A stretch of DNA of 64,000 nucleotides from contig NC_092192.1 in assembly GCF_043641665.1 (NCBI RefSeq), positions 2,508,658 through 2,572,657 on the forward strand. Reading direction: 5' to 3'. Under the pieces are notes generated by a model. The model saw only the letters and a list, made by a program, of their open reading frames with translations, did not search any database and was not told where the DNA came from. Shown one piece after another: positions 26,301-35,707 of the stretch (position 1 is its first letter; every line of letters begins with the position of its first letter). Both the position numbers and the translations under genes were made by a program. Origin of the DNA: Enoplosus armatus (Eukaryota > Chordata > Actinopteri > Centrarchiformes > Enoplosidae).

Positions 26301-29300
26301 TAATAATAATAATAATAACAAGAAGAAGAAAAAGAAGAAAATTTATTATTTTCATCATGCCTCCTTGATGATAAGATGATAAAATCAAGGGGAAATGTGC
26401 GTCTTTGTGTACAACACAACAGACATGATGATCCGCTCTTTACAGCCCTAAAGAAAACACTGCTGCCATGAAACTGCTGCTGTTTTGTGATATTGAAACC
26501 ATCACGCAGCCTCTGCTCCTCTGTAATCCCCTGTTTGGAGATCGAGGCGAGAAAAGGCCGAGTCACAACAGCTTATTTGAAACATAATATGCAGCCCCAC
26601 AGCTGCAACCTGCAACCTGCAAATGACCTGAAATATTGAACAAATGTCTTGGGGACAAAAACTGAAACAAGATGATTTCTATTATTGAGGGCTGCAACTG
26701 ATGTTTACTTTCATTATCAAATAATCAGCCAATTCATTGTTTTGAATATAAAATGTAAGAATGTAGTAAAGGTATGAGCCCAAAGTGACATCTTTGAATG
26801 TCGTGTTTTGTCCAAATAACAGTCCAAAAACCAAAGATGTTCAGTTTAGAGCAACAATCAGTCGATCAAAGGGAAATTAATTGGCCACTATTTTAATAAT
26901 CGATTCATCACAAGTCAAACATTCTCTCTAAAATGTGAGAATCTGCTTCTGTCCCTTCTCTGAACATCACAGTGAATTGAATATTGTTGGGTTTCAGACT
27001 TTTGCCTGGTCAAAACAATGCATTTGATGTCATGGACATTTGTTTTTACTATTTTCTGACATTTTATAGTCAACAAACAATTACTGGCTAATCCAGACAA
27101 TAACAGATGGCAGATCAATCGTTTGTGAAAAAAAGTTTGTTGCCTCTTGAATTCTATTTATGATGATATAAAACAGAAAATCCTCACATCTGAGAAGCTG
27201 GAACCGGTGAATGAATGGCATTTACGCTTGAAAAACAACTGAAATGAGTCATCAATTAGCAAAATAGTTGATTAATTTTCTGTGGATCAGTTAACTGCTT
27301 AAGCTCTAGTCATATTTGAAGGTCCATTCAACTTATCTTACAGTAAAGTAACAAATGTTTAGGGCTGCAACTAGCAATAATTTTCAATATCGATAAATCT
27401 GCCAATCATTTCCTCCATTAATCAATGGATCGTTTGGTCTATAAAATGCCCAAAATTTCGGAAAAATGTCCATTAAAAGTTCCCAGAGCCCACAGCAACG
27501 TCTTCAAATGTCCCGTATGGATTAGGGTTAGTTAGTTTACTGTGATAAAACAGTAAAAATCAGCAAATTCTCACATTGATGAAACAATTCAAGAAAAATG
27601 CTAAAAAAAATGACTTAAATGATTAATTGATAATCAAAATAGTTGCTGATCGACTAATAGTTTCAGCTTTGCTGAGGTTTACTGGGGCTAATTTCCAATA
27701 TCGATTAATATGCAGATTCTTTTCTCGATTAATCGGTTAGTCTATAAAATGTCCAAACAAAAGTGTCAATCACAATTCCCCCGGAGCCTCGATCGACGTC
27801 TTCCCAAAGATATTTCATTTACTATTACAACAGACAGAGAACAGCAGAAAATCCTCACATTCGAGAAGCTGGAACCAGAAAATATTTTGGTATTTTTGTG
27901 TGAAAAATGACTTGAAAAGATTAAACAGCTTACCAAAATAGTTGCCATTTAATTTTCTCTCAATAATCGATTCATCATCAAATGAAGCATGGCTGGACAG
28001 TTTTAAGTGCATGACAGATTGTTATTTTTTTTCATATTAAGTGAATTATAATAAACCAGGCCGACATCACATTCGCAGAGCTTATTATCCACATGAAATA
28101 AAAGGCCTTGTGTATAAGCTGAGGGTGCGGCCGGCTGTGCAGCTGCTATCCATTTACTCATGATAGATGAGGAACATGAAGATTCACTAAATAAATGCGT
28201 AAACTGCGTTTCCTCCCCTTTCTGTACCAGAAATAGTCTGTTTCTAAATCAGAGCCAGTCGTCCTCTGCCTTCCTCCTGCTGCCTAAATGCAGAATATTC
28301 TCAAATTCTCACTCCTGTGTTGATCATCCACAACCCCCACCCCACCCAGCACACCCTCCCCCACCCTATACCCATAACCCACCACAGGCAGCCCTCCCCC
28401 GCCCTCCCCCTCTCTGCCCCCCCACCCGCTGTAGCTCTGCAGACCAGCTGCAGCAGGCCTAAGATCAATTTTTAGAAAGATACAGCAGCAAATATACATA
28501 TCAGATATACACAGAGTCAGATAGCAGCTAACACCACTAACATTTTAAAAAAATCCACCACAAAACATTATGCAGTAACACAATGTTTAATTACGTCACT
28601 GTGGACTTTAAAAAAGGCCCTGTGGGAAAACTGTAAGACACCAAAAATAAATAAAACAAACTCATGAAAAACAAGCAGGCGAGCTCACTATCACTCAGAC
28701 AGGAACATTATATCTGTATCAGAGGAACATTATATGGGGACACTACTGAGGAGAGAATACCACTAAAATGGACAAGGTCACTGTTGAATGTCAAACACAA
28801 TCTATATCCTGCTGTAGGAACTGACATTACAGAACCACAGGAGAGGAAATACAACACAGAGTCCCTGTGGAAACATCATGGGACCGTTACAATGACACAT
28901 TGAGAATAAAGCACATTTAATTTGATCACTACAGGGCATCTCAGACACAACATAAACTCTCTGGTGAGAGAACAAGAAGTGAAGATAAAGTCATCAAACA
29001 TACCGCAAGTCCAGATAGGAATATTAGAAAGACACCATACGTTCATTTCAAGTCCATATGAAGATATTAAAGATATCATTAACTGATAAATGACTGATCA
29101 AGGTAAAATAACTGCAGAGTAACAGGGTTACACTTGGTTGACACTTTACAACGCTCTAAAAATTCAATATTGAGTCACAGAGATACAAACAGCTGCTATA
29201 AACATTTATATGTATAATATTGAACTAATACAAGAGGGAAAAAACACATTAAGTTTGATCAAATCACTACAGGAATATTTAGGGAATATTATGGTAATAC

Positions 29301-30269
29301 ATTAAGATAAACACACCCGTAAAAGGCCCATAGAGGACTATCATAGATGTTTTAAAGGATTATTACACTGCATACGATACAAGGAGGAATATAATTAAGT
29401 AAGAATAAAGCAGTACTGAGTACTATAAACAAAGTATTAGACCCTGAAGGAGTATTAGTGGAATATTAAACAGTTATTTATAAGTATACAAGTTGAATTA
29501 AGAGAGAGACAGAATAAAATAAAGTTGGATAAAATCAGTATGGAGCTCTACAGATGCAATATTATCCAACATATGAACATTGTAGCTATATATTTAAGGA
29601 ATATTATAGTAATAAAAGGAGTATCATATGATTATTTAACGGGTATTAATGGGAATACGAGAAGTTAAAATGAAGTTAAGTGAGCTCTACAGACACAATA
29701 TTATACACTATAGGGATGTTACAGCTATAGTTCAGGAGTTTTATAGCCATACTTCAAGAACTATATTACCATTAAGTCATGTAAAAAGTGCTTACATATT
29801 AATGGGAGTCCCTAAGGGGATATTATAGGTTTATTAGAGTCATACTTGATACGATACAAGGAAGAACATAATACAGTAAACACAAGAAACTATGGAGTAC
29901 TATAGACATCAGTATTTTATGATTACTTAACAGGTACTTAAGGGAATATGAGTAGACTGAATAAAAATAAAAGTTAAATAAAATCATTATTGCGCTCTAC
30001 AGACAATATTACACACTAGATATATTATGGATAGTTTTATGTAATATTATGTTAAAACAATAGAACCAACAATACCATAAAGACAGATAAAACTAAGCCA
30101 CGATAGGAGAATTATAGATATATTTGAGACCTATGGTACTCAATATAATGAAGAAGAACGTAATTACGTAATTATCAGATGGACAAAGTATAAGTCATTA
30201 GAATAATAATAAATACACACAATATAAGTCATGACAGGTATATTATATTATATATTTAACTAATATTTT

Positions 30270-30300
<31 letters not shown>

Positions 30301-31792
30301 CCATAAAGTCAGATACAGTCTCCACAGTTTCCTGTGAGCCCCTATAGGAAACTTATACATGAATATCATAGACAAGTTTAAGGAATATTATTGAAGTACT
30401 TAAGAAAAGAATAAAGTCAGATAAAGTATCTGCAAACTACTGGAAGCCCCTATATTTATGATACTTAAAAGAACATAATCATGTATGATCAGGACACTAT
30501 TGAGTACTGTTGACAATATATCAGCCACTAATCGAATATAATTCAATATTACAGGAATATTTAACGGTTAATTATAAACGTATGGGCAGGAACGAGAAGA
30601 AGAAAGAATAAAAGTACTATTACTATGGTAATAATTTAGGAAAAGGATCATATGAAACAGATAGAGAAGTCTCTGCGGATCACTGGAGGATCCCTGCAGG
30701 GACACTGATGTGACATTTTAGATGTTTTGAAGTATTATTGAACTTAATTACGTAAGATTTTGACTACAGACGAAATATTAGCTAGTGGAGGAAGACTGAA
30801 CAGGACAAAAGAAATAGTGAGATAAAATCACTGTTGAGCTCCACAGACACACATTAGCCCCGATAGTTATAATATAGATATATATCTAAGGAATAGAGCT
30901 GCAATTATTTTAATTATGGATTAATCTGGTGGTTACATTCTTGAATAATCGTTTGGTCTATAAAGTGTCAAGTTGACATACTTAAACTTGCTAGTTTAGT
31001 CTGACCAACAGCCAAAAACTATTTACTGTCATAGAAGAACAAGATAATAATAATAATAGTCACATCTGAGAAGCTGGAAACAGAACTTTTGGCATTTTGG
31101 CTCAAAAAATGATTGATTGATTGTCCAAATTGTTTCCGATTTATTTTCTGTCCATTAACTGATTGATTACTAGTTATAACTCCAGATATTTGTAGATAAA
31201 AGGAGCAGAAAAAACACACACCACAAAGTGAGTAAATTCACTATTTTGCTCACACTTGATTTGATTATCAAAGTTTTTGCCGATATATTTTCTCGGTATA
31301 CTAGATATACTAGTTCTATCTATCTATCTATCCCGATCAGCAGGAAGAAACAACAAAACAAAGTGAGATCACTTCACTATCTAGCTTTGCAGTCACCGTT
31401 TTAGCCCCAGAATGAGTATTATACGTATATTTAACTTAAATTATAGTGAGCACATATGATAAGTACTACCATTGAGTGAGTATAGTGAATCATAAACATA
31501 CTATTATGCATTATAGGAGTGTTATAGGGATATCACAGAGCTCCAGCAGTTTTTGGGGGTTTTTTTTGGCCCTGGGGGAGGGCCAGCTGAGGCAGTGCTT
31601 CAGCCTAGCGGTGGAAAGGAGGCAGGGCTGAGCAGGCAGGAAAATAAAAGCCACATAATATAATCTGAGGCAGCCCACTGTCTAAAATGTGAATACACAC
31701 ACTCACACACAAGAATTTAAGATGGAAACCCTTAATCTGCACCCTGCCTACGTCAGTTCTCGTGATATTTCTGGGAATAATGCAGTGAGATA

Positions 31793-31823
<31 letters not shown>

Positions 31824-33090
31824 GTTTTCAGTACGGGAAGGAAGAGGCAGAAAAAAACGCGACGAATATTAATTATAAAATGTCTCCTGCTTTGGACAAT
31901 AAATAAACAAAATCCCAAACACAGTGAACAGTATTGACCTTGGGTATATCCTGTTATTGAAAAAGGCTCACAAGTTCACCACTGGAGTAGAAAAAAAAAA
32001 AAACCTTCCAATACTGCAATAAATTAATATTTAAACAGAGATATTACAAAAAATATACAACCGCCTGTGGGATATTAAACACATCCCACGCCACACATGA
32101 AGGATTTCTGTCAAAATAAATGACTTTGATCGTTTTTATTTCGACTAAAAGCTCACATTGTCCCTCGCTGTGTGTCCTCTGGATGTTTCCTGGGTTTTTT
32201 TTTTTTTTTTTTTAGGCAGGACTAATCCTCGCTATTTCAAGTACAACAAAACTCCACATTTCCCCTTCACACACGCAATATTAACATTCCTCCTTAAACT
32301 GTGGCAATTACGCCGGAGACAAAATGTCGGGAGGGATTTGATAATAATATCAATATGCTTCCTATTATAACACAACACTACTGCTGCTCCACCTAGTCCC
32401 TGTCGAAAAATATTTCAATCTTTAATATCACGTCGGTATGGAAATTAATTTTTGAGAGTCTGCGTTCAAAAATGAAAAAATGTCGATGCAACGACTCGCT
32501 GCTAGCTAGTTTTTGTTGAAAAGGCTGACTAGCTTAAAAGTTTCCTGATATTTTCAGGCAGGCAAACGGCCAGAAAATTAAATTTTATTTAGCTAATGTG
32601 TTGTTAGTGTGGGTGGGGGTTGGTAGCCGGAGGAGAAGCTGAGACTGTCGACACGACACACAAAGAAATTAATCATTAACACGGCGAAAATATAAGAAAT
32701 ATTAAACTGGAATTTAACGACTGAGTCTCCGATATCAAACGAGGCGACAGCTCGGTGTCACAGCCGATTGTTTCCCCATAAAAATACACATATCAGCGGT
32801 TTATTTTCCACCTCTGGAGGAAAAAAAAAGTTGAGCCCGGTTGAATAAAGTTGTAATTGCAGTCAGAGCAACTCTCGGTGCTGGGGTTTGGTTGATATGA
32901 GAAAACAATCAATACGACATGGTCAAACTAAATGAAATAAAAACGCGATATTGGGGCTTCAATTCACAGCGACACACGGTTAAAATATTCCCCCCATCAA
33001 CAGGTCAGGAAACCCGCCGGGTGTAAGTGACAGAAATCGACATTTATTTGGAAATTATATCGGCTTTACCTGTATTGCATTGTGCTCCAT
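4967..33090 (-). CDS. ARID5-family transcription regulator (ARID5B/ARID6-like), complete 12-exon gene
   Basis: A nuclear DNA-binding regulator is predicted. Coding exons in order: 33070-33090, 21858-22010, 17162-17269, 12788-12986, 12344-12574, 11973-12079, 10845-10992, 9334-9386, 8194-8291, 7898-8078, 7212-7415, 4967-6208. They total 2745 nt and encode 914 residues; all introns are GT/AG and every phase matches. Residues 1-237 resemble the BAH-like N-terminus of ARID5B (LYFLPEDTP, LSYPQYCR, CRDTFNHPTL). An AT-hook (RGRPRKRR) lies near 245-252. The ARID domain is about 293-385 and includes PGSTSAATCTRRHYER. Basic AT-hook-like stretches follow at about 395-460. The C-terminal exon carries LPLNLD, LPLNLS, a PADLS motif at 798-802 (CtBP-type) and a sumoylation-type VKFE at about 819. 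ARID5A lacks the BAH-like part, and the C-terminal exon is unlike remembered ARID5B, so a diverged paralogue such as fish Arid6 is most likely. The exact orthologue is unproven. Confidence 0.88.
6209..7897 (-). other. ARID introns 10 and 11
   Basis: Introns 11 (6209-7211) and 10 (7416-7897) flank exon 11. They are ordinary AT-rich sequence with no gene, RNA or repeat that I can identify. Confidence 0.5.
7212..7415 (-). CDS. ARID gene coding exon 11, second AT-hook and Q/A-rich segment
   Basis: 68 codons in phase 0, acceptor GAGCAG|ATCGTG, donor CACAGG|GTAACA. It encodes KRGRGRPPGTRNK, a good AT-hook. It continues into an Ala/Gln/Lys-rich helix-prone segment (LLAQQQAKAKA) and a Gly/Pro-rich end. 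Confidence 0.85.
7898..8078 (-). CDS. ARID gene coding exon 10, end of ARID domain and basic stretch
   Basis: 181 nt, acceptor TGTCTCAG|GCTTATG, donor CGTACT|GTAAGC. It begins LMLPYEEHL (ARID5B LILPYERFI). It then encodes a proline- and basic-rich run with RGRKPLPRGRKPGPK, two degenerate AT-hook-like units rather than perfect RGRP cores. Confidence 0.85.
8194..8291 (-). CDS. ARID gene coding exon 9, ARID DNA-recognition part
   Basis: 98 nt encoding VTLDRLWKVVYNELGG and PGSTSAATCTRRHYER, the most conserved ARID5 signature. The donor is GAGAG|GTCAGA. The acceptor (TGACAG|GTGACA) has no ordinary pyrimidine tract: about 40 TG dinucleotides sit directly against it. Confidence 0.9.
8296..8376. repeat. 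(CA)n microsatellite, about 40 units
   Basis: An uninterrupted CA run on the plus strand. In the ARID transcript it reads (UG)n and ends four bases before the acceptor AG of exon 9, taking the place of the polypyrimidine tract. Confidence 0.97.
9040..9290. repeat. Family D foldback repeat, diverged copy
   Basis: It contains 'gttagcttggctta', 'gactggaaacaggggg' and the inverse 'ctttatgctaagctaac', and ends 'cccaatatgtcaaactattcc', as in the copy at 2720-3285. Confidence 0.65.
9334..9386 (-). CDS. ARID gene coding exon 8, ARID domain
   Basis: A 53-nt exon encoding IDLFLMYSVVKRLGGYKK between acceptor GTCCTCAG|TTGACC and donor AAAAAG|GTGAGT. It corresponds to the central ARID helices (INLWTMFQAAQKLGGYET in ARID5B). 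Confidence 0.87.
10845..10992 (-). CDS. ARID gene coding exon 7, first helices of the ARID domain
   Basis: 148 nt, acceptor CTCTCAG|GAGAAC, donor AAGA|GTGAGT. It encodes EEQLFLDQLFAYMDRQGLPIH and VPNLGFKK, matching ARID helices 1-2 (in ARID5B LYKYMKERKTPIERIPYLGFKQ). Residues such as DRQGLPIHK differ from both ARID5A and ARID5B, which share KERxTPIER. This supports a separate paralogue. Confidence 0.87.
11318..11600 (+). repeat. Family A interspersed repeat
   Basis: It contains 'gctagcagctgtactcag', 'tttgagctaaatgctaat', 'gtcagcatgctaatattc', 'tttagcaggcataatg' and 'ttgacctgatgatggcgc'. The same words in the same order recur at six or more other places in the window on both strands. It lies in ARID intron 6. 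Confidence 0.75.
11973..12079 (-). CDS. ARID gene coding exon 6, AT-hook
   Basis: 107 nt, acceptor TTCTGCAG|GATGTC, donor ATGAAG|GTCTGT. It encodes LRGRPRKRRARDGK, a canonical AT-hook core (RGRP flanked by basic residues), at the place where ARID5B has GRPRKKK. It should contact the AT-rich minor groove. Confidence 0.85.
12344..12574 (-). CDS. ARID gene coding exon 5, end of BAH-like region
   Basis: 231 nt in phase 1 to 1, acceptor CTCTCAG|ACGAC and donor TTCA|GTGAGT. The peptide includes VLSYPQYCRFRSLLRRIQD and LMYCRDTFNHPTL; ARID5B has the same blocks with few changes. A family C repeat fragment (about 12236-12285) lies in the short intron just downstream. Confidence 0.87.
12788..12986 (-). 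CDS. ARID gene coding exon 4, BAH-like region and Ser/Lys-rich linker
   Basis: 199 nt, phase 0 to 1, acceptor GTTTTAG|GATGAAG and donor GAGA|GTAAGA. It starts DEVLAVSRKMVVRVEDLVRW, which parallels ARID5B DEVIAVSEKVIVKLEDLVKW. The second half is a poorly conserved serine-, asparagine- and lysine-rich linker. Confidence 0.85.
12987..17161 (-). other. ARID intron 3
   Basis: A 4.2 kb intron. A family D copy lies at about 14785-14960 and D-like fragments at about 15540-15610. An open frame of 200 codons on the plus strand (14061-14663) has no recognisable domain and is judged accidental. A GATT repeat lies near 15740-15757 and a poly(A) run at about 16323. The rest has no feature I can name. Confidence 0.5.
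17162..17269 (-). CDS. ARID gene coding exon 3, BAH-like region
   Basis: 36 codons in phase 0 between acceptor TGTGCAG|GTG and donor GGGGAG|GTGGGT. The peptide includes VTLLWEDQ and LYFLPEDTPKGR, nearly identical to ARID5B (LLWEER, LYFLPEDTPQGR). Confidence 0.88.
17925..18860 (+). repeat. Family A repeat interrupted by a younger insertion
   Basis: The left half runs from 'cagctctgtgaggctgaaca' to 'tttggtcataaaccaaa' (about 18165). The right half resumes near 18695 with 'ggacaaactaatatttcaac' and ends 'gttgctgagatattcca'. In other copies these halves are contiguous. Confidence 0.65.
18170..18627 (+). mobile_element. 3' tail of a non-LTR-type retroelement nested in family A
   Basis: It ends with a CCCC/GGGG hairpin ('tttccccccggggatcaata'), AATAAAGT and a (TTCTGA)n tail at about 18597-18627. 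A 64-base segment ('cctcatttcacttaaatact...') is duplicated in tandem at about 18372-18490. No reverse transcriptase frame is present, so it is a truncated or non-autonomous copy. A matching tail occurs at about 53670-53710. Confidence 0.6.
21858..22010 (-). CDS. ARID gene coding exon 2, start of BAH-like region
   Basis: The acceptor TTTCTACCAG|TGG and donor GAG|GTGAGG enclose exactly 51 codons in phase 0. The peptide includes GSYAFYKS, GEFYFIRCGPQDPVCIAE, matching the ARID5B pattern YIFYKAF...FFFVRCTPKDPICIAE. This part of ARID5B is needed for partner interaction; here that role is inferred from similarity. Confidence 0.88.
22230..22510 (+). repeat. Family A interspersed repeat
   Basis: It contains 'acattagcatgctaatgtt', 'gaagtcaaagaatcacca', 'aaatttcatggcaacc' and 'gttgagatatttcactct' in family A order. 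It lies about 220 bases upstream (transcript sense) of ARID exon 2. Confidence 0.7.
25720..28000. repeat. Cluster of family B repeats (at least four copies)
   Basis: Recurrent words are 'tctataaaatg(c/t)c', 'gatgacgtctt', 'cagtttac', 'cacatctgagaagctggaac', 'cttaaacgattaat' and 'cgattcatcatc'. Copies lie near 25720-25995, 26690-26910, 26930-27315, 27360-27665 and 27670-27990, mostly in the same orientation. Single copies or fragments also occur near 24455-24540, 30890-31190, 33690-33905, 47150-47400, 57915-57980, 59285-59360 and 61225-61360. Confidence 0.7.
28600..31520. repeat. AT-rich degenerate long-period repeat region
   Basis: Phrases recur with drift: 'agctctacagacacaatatta' and variants near 29556, 29683, 29992 and 30836; 'gataaaatcac' near 29540, 29972 and 30818; and 'ggaatattat' many times. 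The spacing is irregular (roughly 120 to 850 bases). It looks like an old decayed tandem repeat, not genes; no frame is longer than about 80 codons. Confidence 0.45.
33070..33090 (-). CDS. ARID gene coding exon 1 (7 codons, MEHNAIQ)
   Basis: The ATG at 33090 has a strong context (G at -3, G at +4). Only 21 coding bases precede the donor CAG|GTAAAG. Human ARID5B, as I recall it, also begins with a seven-codon exon (MEPNSLQ) followed by Trp, and the next exon here starts with TGG. That match decides the start. An upstream out-of-frame ATG lies at 33103. Confidence 0.82.
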
Positions 33091-33400
33091 TGCAGTCCTG
33101 CATTCCCTCTCTGAGGCCCCTCTCCGGTTACACCGCCGGGACTCGCCGACACACAAACAAACGCACCAGAGAGAAAAAATAAAAAGCCAGCCCTTTTTCT
33201 TTTTTTTTTTTTTGTGTGGAAATGGGACAGGATCTAGGTGTGGCCAAAGTTTGCCACAGAGTACAACTTAATGTTAAAGTCACAGTGAAACGGCAGTTGA
33301 AGCATCTTTAGCTTCAGAGCGTGACGTACTTCCGAGTGACACGGTTGTAGGTGGGCGGGGTTTAGATACGAGAGGGGTTTAAATCAAATACCAAAGATAT
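33091..33400 (-). promoter_or_regulatory. 5' UTR and putative promoter of the ARID gene
   Basis: Directly upstream of the start codon the sequence is CpG-richer than its surroundings and lacks an obvious TATA box. A GC box (gggcgggg at about 33353-33360), a CRE-like 'gtgacgtac' and an ETS-like 'acttccg' lie at about 33320-33335. A poly(T) run (33190-33214) would be poly(A) in the transcript. The transcription start is not known. Confidence 0.45.
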
Positions 33401-33527
33401 CGTTAAATTGCGAAAAAAGTGGCCCTAGTTTGGCGAGTATAACTGTGGAGAGGAATGGGGCTGTTCATGTATGTTTCTGATGGAATAACTTTTTGTATTT
33501 TGTTGTCAACAGCTGCTTTGATGAAAA

Positions 33528-33560
<33 letters not shown>

Positions 33561-35707
33561 GGAGGCATGTACTGTTTGGCATCTTAGGTGATAACACACA
33601 CTTAATATTTTAAGTCTCATGTTCCTAATCTTTTAATTAAAGTGGCTAAATGTAATATTCATAAATACAAATGTACAGGTAAAAAAAAACTTCTTGGTTT
33701 TCACAATAGAGGTCAAACATTACACTGACATGATCAGCCTTTCAGAACATATTCCATTTAGACTGAGATAACCACCAAACACTCACATTTGAGAGGCTGG
33801 AACCAGACAATGTTTTGCCATTTTGCTTTAAAAAATGATTGATTGTCAAAATTGTTGCAGATTTGTTTTCTGTCCATCAACTAATCAATTAATAGTTTGA
33901 CCTCCTTATTTGTTGGTATATGAGCAGGAAAAACAACACAACAAAGTAAGATATATTCACTCTATGGCTCAGACAAGCTGGAAGCAGAGAATTTGGGGAA
34001 GTTTTGCTTGAAAGATTAACTGATTATTAATACTGTTGAGTATTTGCTTTTTGTTCGTCTACTAATCGATTAATCCGTTGAGCTCTAATAAAAGGCCGTA
34101 ATTTAGCGAATACAGCGCAATGTGGAGCTGTGGAGAACTTCTAGGTTTTCACAATGTAGTTTAAACAGTACATTGACTCAATCTGCTTTTCTATAAATCC
34201 AAAGGCACATAGAAACTCTCCTGGATGATTAACGATCATGTACGTTTTTACATTAGGACCACCAGTTGCAATTACTTGATCTTTGTTTCTTAGAAATCAC
34301 GTTTCAGTGACGTCATTTTGGCATGGCAGACAGCCCTAAATACTACATTACCCATGAGCCTCCGCCATTATTGCTATGGAGAAGAATCCAGTCAGAGCAG
34401 TGGTGTATTCAAAACACTCTGTTGCTGAAGTTGACCCCAAAATTGTATTGAATTAAGTTACAGATTTTAAAATCAATTTTCTCAACAGCGTAATCTTTAG
34501 CTTCCACTCTCCATTAGCAGCGCACTTGACAGAATTTTAAGCTCTGTGATTGGATGTTTCTTTCCGAAACACACCTTGGGAGTCATAGTTAACACAAGCA
34601 TGTACCGTCTACTCTATCGAAGAAAGCACTTGATTTAAAAAGAACAGTTGGGTTTCCATTCAGCACTTATGCGCATTTTCAATTTCTACATAAAAAACCT
34701 GACTGGAAACACAAAAACTACAAAATATCGCAAAAAAGTTTTCACGCTTGGCTGAGGTGGGATTTGGCAAAATGTGACAAAGTGTAACAAACAGACTTAA
34801 TGAATAAATACTGCCGTACATGTGACATGAGTGAAGAGCTGAAAACATCAGATCGGTGCACACATGAAGAAATATCATATTTCCATCATGTTCTCCACAT
34901 GGTTTCCCGTTGTTTGAGCTTTGACTGGAGCTCTTTTAATGACATCATCTTGTTATGTCCTCTTCTTCTTCTGTGATGGTTTAATGGCAACGACTGGAGA
35001 ATTAGCTCCACCAGCTGTTTATTGATGAACCAACTCCTTATATTCGCATAATGATAATGGGTGGAAATGCACATTAATGTACATTTTCTTTTACAGATTT
35101 TCTAGAAATTCTGTTAACATTCATGTTACATTCTATAGTGCTAATCCACACGTCCACAGTAATTGTGAATTGTAGCCTAAAAGCAAAGAGGCATAGGGGC
35201 GTAGGCATAAAATATATAAACCACATGCCATAGTAATTTGATCGCCAATTGCTCCTTAAAGAAGAGCAATACATTCAAAAGTGAAGCTAAATCTGACTGC
35301 AATGTAACCGGCCAGTCTGCCATCTGCTACAAAATCTTATTATTATTATTATTACTGTTATTATTATCTGGATGGTCAGGAAGAGGCTTGTGTCTCCAAT
35401 GGGAGCACATTTAGTCTGTACAGCTTGGGTTAAAAATACTGTCAAGACACACATCAGCCTGTAATGACAGCACCAAACATTAGGTCTCTCTTTCTCTGCC
35501 ATATTCACAAACAGTCATTGTTAAATACTAATAACACTCAGGCTACTTCCTCAGCATATCTCAGCATATTTATGTGTAACATAAATAATCAGACCTATAA
35601 CCATGGCAACAAAATGCTTAAATGCATGAAAAAATCAGTTCATGTTTGTAATGTAATGCAATTTGCAGTGTTAAAGTAAATAATACTACATTATGAAAAT
35701 ACGCTAG

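Larger units (their letters stand above)
22011..33069 (-). other. ARID intron 1 (11 kb)
   Basis: No coding exon was recognised. About 22230-22510 is a family A copy. From 25720 to 28000 several family B copies follow each other. About 28329-28432 is C-rich on the plus strand. About 28600-31520 is an AT-rich region of degenerate long-period repeats. (TA)n lies at 30274-30301 and poly(T) runs at 31793-31819 and 32199-32213. The last 600 bases before exon 1 (32450-33069) are CpG-richer and may be part of the promoter region. Confidence 0.6.

Noticed and set aside
28160..28462. Proline/histidine-rich 100-codon open frame
   Set aside because: Product of the C-rich low-complexity run in ARID intron 1; no start or splice support.
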